In this document: in pieces, positions 7,442 through 9,837 of the stretch
Layout: each line of letters starts with the position of its first letter
Position numbering within the stretch: the stretch's first letter is position 1
Assembly (NCBI GenBank): GCA_964600165.1
Contig: CAZRIP010000125.1
Location: 1 to 9,837, forward strand
Direction of reading: 5' to 3'
Origin: CAZRIP01 sp964600165
Lineage (GTDB): Bacteria; Elusimicrobiota; Elusimicrobia; UBA1565; UBA9628
DNA: 9,837 bases
Position numbers and translations under genes: made by a program
Notes under the pieces: model-generated
What the model was told of the DNA's origin: nothing
Seen by the model: the letters and a program-made list of their open reading frames with translations, nothing else
Database searches by the model: none

Positions 7442-9029
7442 AGGCTGCTGGGCGCTCATCCCCGTCGGGCGGGTCGACGCGGCGCCCCACTTCGCGCTCG
7501 TGGCCGGCCCCGTCGCGACCCAGAAGCAGGGCCTGCCCGGCTGGAAAGTGGCCGTGGTCAACGCCAAGCTCGACCCAGGGGAGCAGGTGCGCACCGGGGT
7601 TTCCGCCAACGCGACCATCCTCTTCGACGACGACTCGCGCATAGAGCTCGGCCCCAACGCGACGTTCGCGATCGCCGAGAACGCGCCGGGCAGGATCTCG
7701 ATCAAGCTGCCGATCGGCTTTTTGCGCGCGCTGATCTCGAAGGTCGCCGGGCGGCAGTTCCAGATCAAGACGCCGACGGCCGTCTGCTCGGTGCGCGGCA
7801 CGGAGTTCACCGTCGACGTCAATCAGGAAGGCCACACGAACGTGCAGATGTTCTCGGGCCTGCTCGCCGTCGCCGACGGCCTGGGCAACGAGGCGCTGAT
7901 CAAGGACAAGCAGCGGGTCACCGTGACGGATCGGGGCATCGGCCCGGTCACCGGCGGCGACAACAAGCAGACGCGGGCCGACCAGCGCGGCGAGCGGCTC
8001 AAGGCCAACGCCCGCCGCGAGATCGGCTTCGACATGAGCAAGGAGCAGATCCAGTCGATCGCCGCGTCGCAGGCCAAGAAAGCGGTCTACGAGCAGGGCA
8101 AGGCGATCATCGACGTCAACGGCAACCGCGTGCGCATCGAGGAGTACATCATCCGGCCGTCGCCGACCGATTTTAAGCTCGTCGTGTTGAACGACCGCGC
8201 CAACTCGTTCAACTACTTCTGGTATCACGGCACGTTCAACACGGCGTTGCCCGACGACATCTCGATCGCTTTCCGCCAGCTGCCGGGCTGCGTCAACTCG
8301 GCGTGCCAGTACTTTTTGACGGGCTTCGACACAGGCCGCTCGAACACGATCGATAACATGCTCGAGGTTTCGGCTGGCGGCCACCCGGTCGACGTCAACA
8401 ACGACGGCGTCGCCGCCGACGCCGTGACCGCGGTTTTCGACTCGAAGACCGACCAATTCGTCTCGCTCAACGTCCCGAACCCCGGCGGCGCCGGCAACCA
8501 GTCGTTCTTCCAGACCCTTTACGACTACAACAAGCTGACCTTCGACGGCGTTCCGCACAACGGCTGGAGCCCGTCGGGCGGCGTCGTTTCCGTTCTCAAC
8601 GGCGGCGCGGGCATCCAGAACATGGGCGGCGACATCGACTCGACGAAGGTCGCCAACGACATGTCGAGCAACGCGAGCATCGTCGCGGGCGGGGTATTCG
8701 CGCCGGCGACGTTGACGACGGTGCAGACTCCGCCGGGCTGCGGCCCGCCGGACTGCACATATAACGAGGCCGGCGTCGAGCACTCCGTGATCTATTCGGC
8801 CAACACCGGCGCCGGGACCTGGGAGAAATACGACAGCTACGTGATTTCCGACGAAGGCAAGGTCGCCAACACCGCGGATTTCGCCGGCGCGACGACGGGA
8901 ACGGCTTTCAAGCAAGTGCTTCTTAATTTCAACTTCGAGCAGATCGTGACGGCGTCGGAATTCAACGGCCGCAGCATCGACATCGCCGTCGCGCCGAAGA
9001 TCTTCATCCAATCGGGTCTGATCCAGTGA
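7356..9029 (+). CDS. Exported FecR-domain protein
   Basis: Translation from the ATG at 7356 gives 557 residues. The signal-like stretch is residues 22-42 (IRRLAFILGCWALIPVGRVDA, cleavage probably after VDA), preceded by an unusually long, AT-richer 21-residue segment. The true start is therefore uncertain; no other in-frame ATG, GTG or TTG lies before the signal. A FecR-type beta domain spans about 68-190, with typical GEQVRTG, ATILFDDDSRIELGPNA, and FQIKTPTAVCSVRGTEF near 135-151. In other bacteria this domain occurs in anti-sigma regulators and in secreted or cell-surface proteins. Here there is no sigma factor nearby and the domain follows a signal peptide, which points to an envelope role. 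Residues 250-557 are of unknown fold and include two CX4C pairs (C312/C317 and C462/C467) and a calcium-loop-like DVNNDG at 346-351. Its stop overlaps the next gene's GTG (GTGA), so the two are probably made together. Confidence 0.82.
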   Translation: MLLVFPEAESGRPASERRLRPIRRLAFILGCWALIPVGRVDAAPHFALVAGPVATQKQGLPGWKVAVVNAKLDPGEQVRTGVSANATILFDDDSRIELGPNATFAIAENAPGRISIKLPIGFLRALISKVAGRQFQIKTPTAVCSVRGTEFTVDVNQEGHTNVQMFSGLLAVADGLGNEALIKDKQRVTVTDRGIGPVTGGDNKQTRADQRGERLKANARREIGFDMSKEQIQSIAASQAKKAVYEQGKAIIDVNGNRVRIEEYIIRPSPTDFKLVVLNDRANSFNYFWYHGTFNTALPDDISIAFRQLPGCVNSACQYFLTGFDTGRSNTIDNMLEVSAGGHPVDVNNDGVAADAVTAVFDSKTDQFVSLNVPNPGGAGNQSFFQTLYDYNKLTFDGVPHNGWSPSGGVVSVLNGGAGIQNMGGDIDSTKVANDMSSNASIVAGGVFAPATLTTVQTPPGCGPPDCTYNEAGVEHSVIYSANTGAGTWEKYDSYVISDEGKVANTADFAGATTGTAFKQVLLNFNFEQIVTASEFNGRSIDIAVAPKIFIQSGLIQ

Positions 9030-9811
9030 CGAAGGGAGGTGCCTTGATGGCGTTGGCGGCCCTGAGCCTGACTTCGGGCGTCGCGCGCGCGTGGGACTAC
9101 GTCCCCGTCTACAACGCCACGGTCTTGGGCGGCCAATACTTCTTCAAGAGCGACAAGTCGAACCTGGCCGGCAACGCCAGCGGCCTGGCCGCGCCGACGT
9201 TCGCGATGAACGACCAGTGGTCGTTCATCCCGACGCTCGCGTCGAACTATCAGGGCACCAAGGGCATCAACGACACGGTGGCGGCCGGCACGATCTTCCA
9301 GCAGGAGATGGATCACCGCGCCTCGTTCATGGCGGTGGACTCCCTGCCGGGCTCGACGTGGAAGCTCAAGCCGTCGGTCAGCTACAAGCGCGAGTTCCTC
9401 CAAGAGACGAAGGACGAGACGTGGGGCCACGGCCTCTTCGACTACGACAAGTGGGCGGTCGGCTTCGAGGCCGAGGACCTATATAAGGAGCCGTTCTCGT
9501 ACCGCGTCGGCTTCGACGCCTTCAAGGTGCGGTACATGAACTACCAGTCCCTCGAGTCTCAGACGGGGACCGACCCGCTGGGCAACCCGCTCGGTCGCGA
9601 GAACGCGGGCACCAACGTCCTCGACAGCTACAACTACCAGCTCTCGGCGTCGGTCACGCGGCCTTACCCCTTCGACGATCCGGCGATCGCCCTGACGGCC
9701 GGCTACAGCCTGCTCTATCAGGACTACTTCAACGACCACGTCGTCAACCTCGAGGGCCAGTACCAGCCGAACACGCGCAAGGACTTCCTGCAGACGTTCT
9801 CCGGCAACTGA
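9026..9811 (+). CDS. Putative outer-membrane beta-barrel protein, possibly frameshifted
   Basis: This 261-residue product is exported. From GTG 9026 the signal peptide is MTKGGALMALAALSLTSGVARA, followed by WDYVPVYNATVLGGQYFF. Two starts compete. GTG 9026 overlaps the upstream stop and supplies a Lys in the n-region. ATG 9047 has the better ribosome binding site (9034-9039) but leaves only a 15-residue uncharged signal. The mature part is rich in Tyr, Phe and Trp, with alternating-residue stretches (STWKLKPSVSYKREF, FSYRVGFDAFKVRYMN, NYQLSASVTRPYPF, IALTAGYSLLYQDYF) joined by polar loops, as in outer-membrane barrels. I cannot name a family. The frame ends abruptly at FSGN, while the -1 frame continues with barrel-like sequence, so the gene may be truncated by a one-base loss near 9808. 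Pairing with a FecR-domain protein suggests an envelope complex, which is inference. Confidence 0.72.
   Translation: MTKGGALMALAALSLTSGVARAWDYVPVYNATVLGGQYFFKSDKSNLAGNASGLAAPTFAMNDQWSFIPTLASNYQGTKGINDTVAAGTIFQQEMDHRASFMAVDSLPGSTWKLKPSVSYKREFLQETKDETWGHGLFDYDKWAVGFEAEDLYKEPFSYRVGFDAFKVRYMNYQSLESQTGTDPLGNPLGRENAGTNVLDSYNYQLSASVTRPYPFDDPAIALTAGYSLLYQDYFNDHVVNLEGQYQPNTRKDFLQTFSGN
9034..9039 (+). promoter_or_regulatory. Strong ribosome binding site inside the barrel gene start region
   Basis: GGGAGG lies seven bases before the ATG at 9047 and only four bases before a TTG at 9044. It supports translation from 9047 rather than from GTG 9026. The charge pattern of the signal peptide favours the upstream GTG, so the start is unresolved. 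Confidence 0.5.
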
Positions 9812-9837
9812 ACCATAGCATCGGCATCACGGCGGTT

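Noticed and set aside
7291..7443. A 50-codon plus-strand frame from GTG 7291 to TAG 7441.
   Set aside because: It overlaps the promoter boxes, its third bases are AT-rich, and it runs out of frame with the FecR gene. It has no well-spaced ribosome binding site.
7356..8080. A classical FecR anti-sigma/TonB iron-uptake signalling locus.
   Set aside because: There is no ECF sigma factor or TonB-receptor gene nearby, and the FecR domain follows an N-terminal signal peptide rather than a cytoplasmic anti-sigma domain.

Overview
This window is GC-rich, tightly packed, and coded entirely on the plus strand. Five of the six genes abut or overlap by 4-8 bases. Several products carry export signals and one looks like an outer-membrane beta-barrel, so the host is a Gram-negative (diderm) bacterium. 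The Ala/Pro-rich mature N-termini, many lineage-specific proteins and high GC remind me of high-GC Elusimicrobiota genomes. That is an impression from memory, not something the sequence proves. No tRNA, rRNA, CRISPR array, transposase or integrase is visible.

Region A (about 84-7220) reads as one operon behind a promoter with a perfect TATAAT box at 108-113. It has four genes: an exported multi-pass membrane protein of unknown family (139-1920); an exported GH13 alpha-amylase-family enzyme with an unusual ~200-residue N-terminal extension (1917-4145); a GH13 enzyme of cyclomaltodextrinase/neopullulanase type with no signal peptide (4142-5968); and a second multi-pass membrane protein (5961-7220). 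The two membrane proteins seem distantly related to each other and bracket the two glycosidases. My inference is an alpha-glucan (starch, glycogen or maltodextrin) handling unit. One enzyme acts outside the cytoplasm, one inside, and two membrane proteins of unknown role may serve transport or anchoring.

Region B (7221-7355) separates the two units. It holds a weak hairpin and a near-consensus extended -10 promoter (7306-7334).

Region C (7356-9811) is a second two-gene unit: an exported FecR-domain protein (7356-9029) and a putative outer-membrane beta-barrel (9026-9811). Two things stand out. First, a 17-base-arm hairpin followed by a T-rich tail (7387-7441) lies just after the promoter and inside the annotated start of the FecR gene, in a stretch that does not look coding by third-base composition. 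It may be an attenuator/leader, or the 3' end of a ~100-nt small RNA. Second, the barrel gene stops at 9809, but the next codons in the -1 frame read like a continuing beta-strand, which suggests a one-base frameshift.
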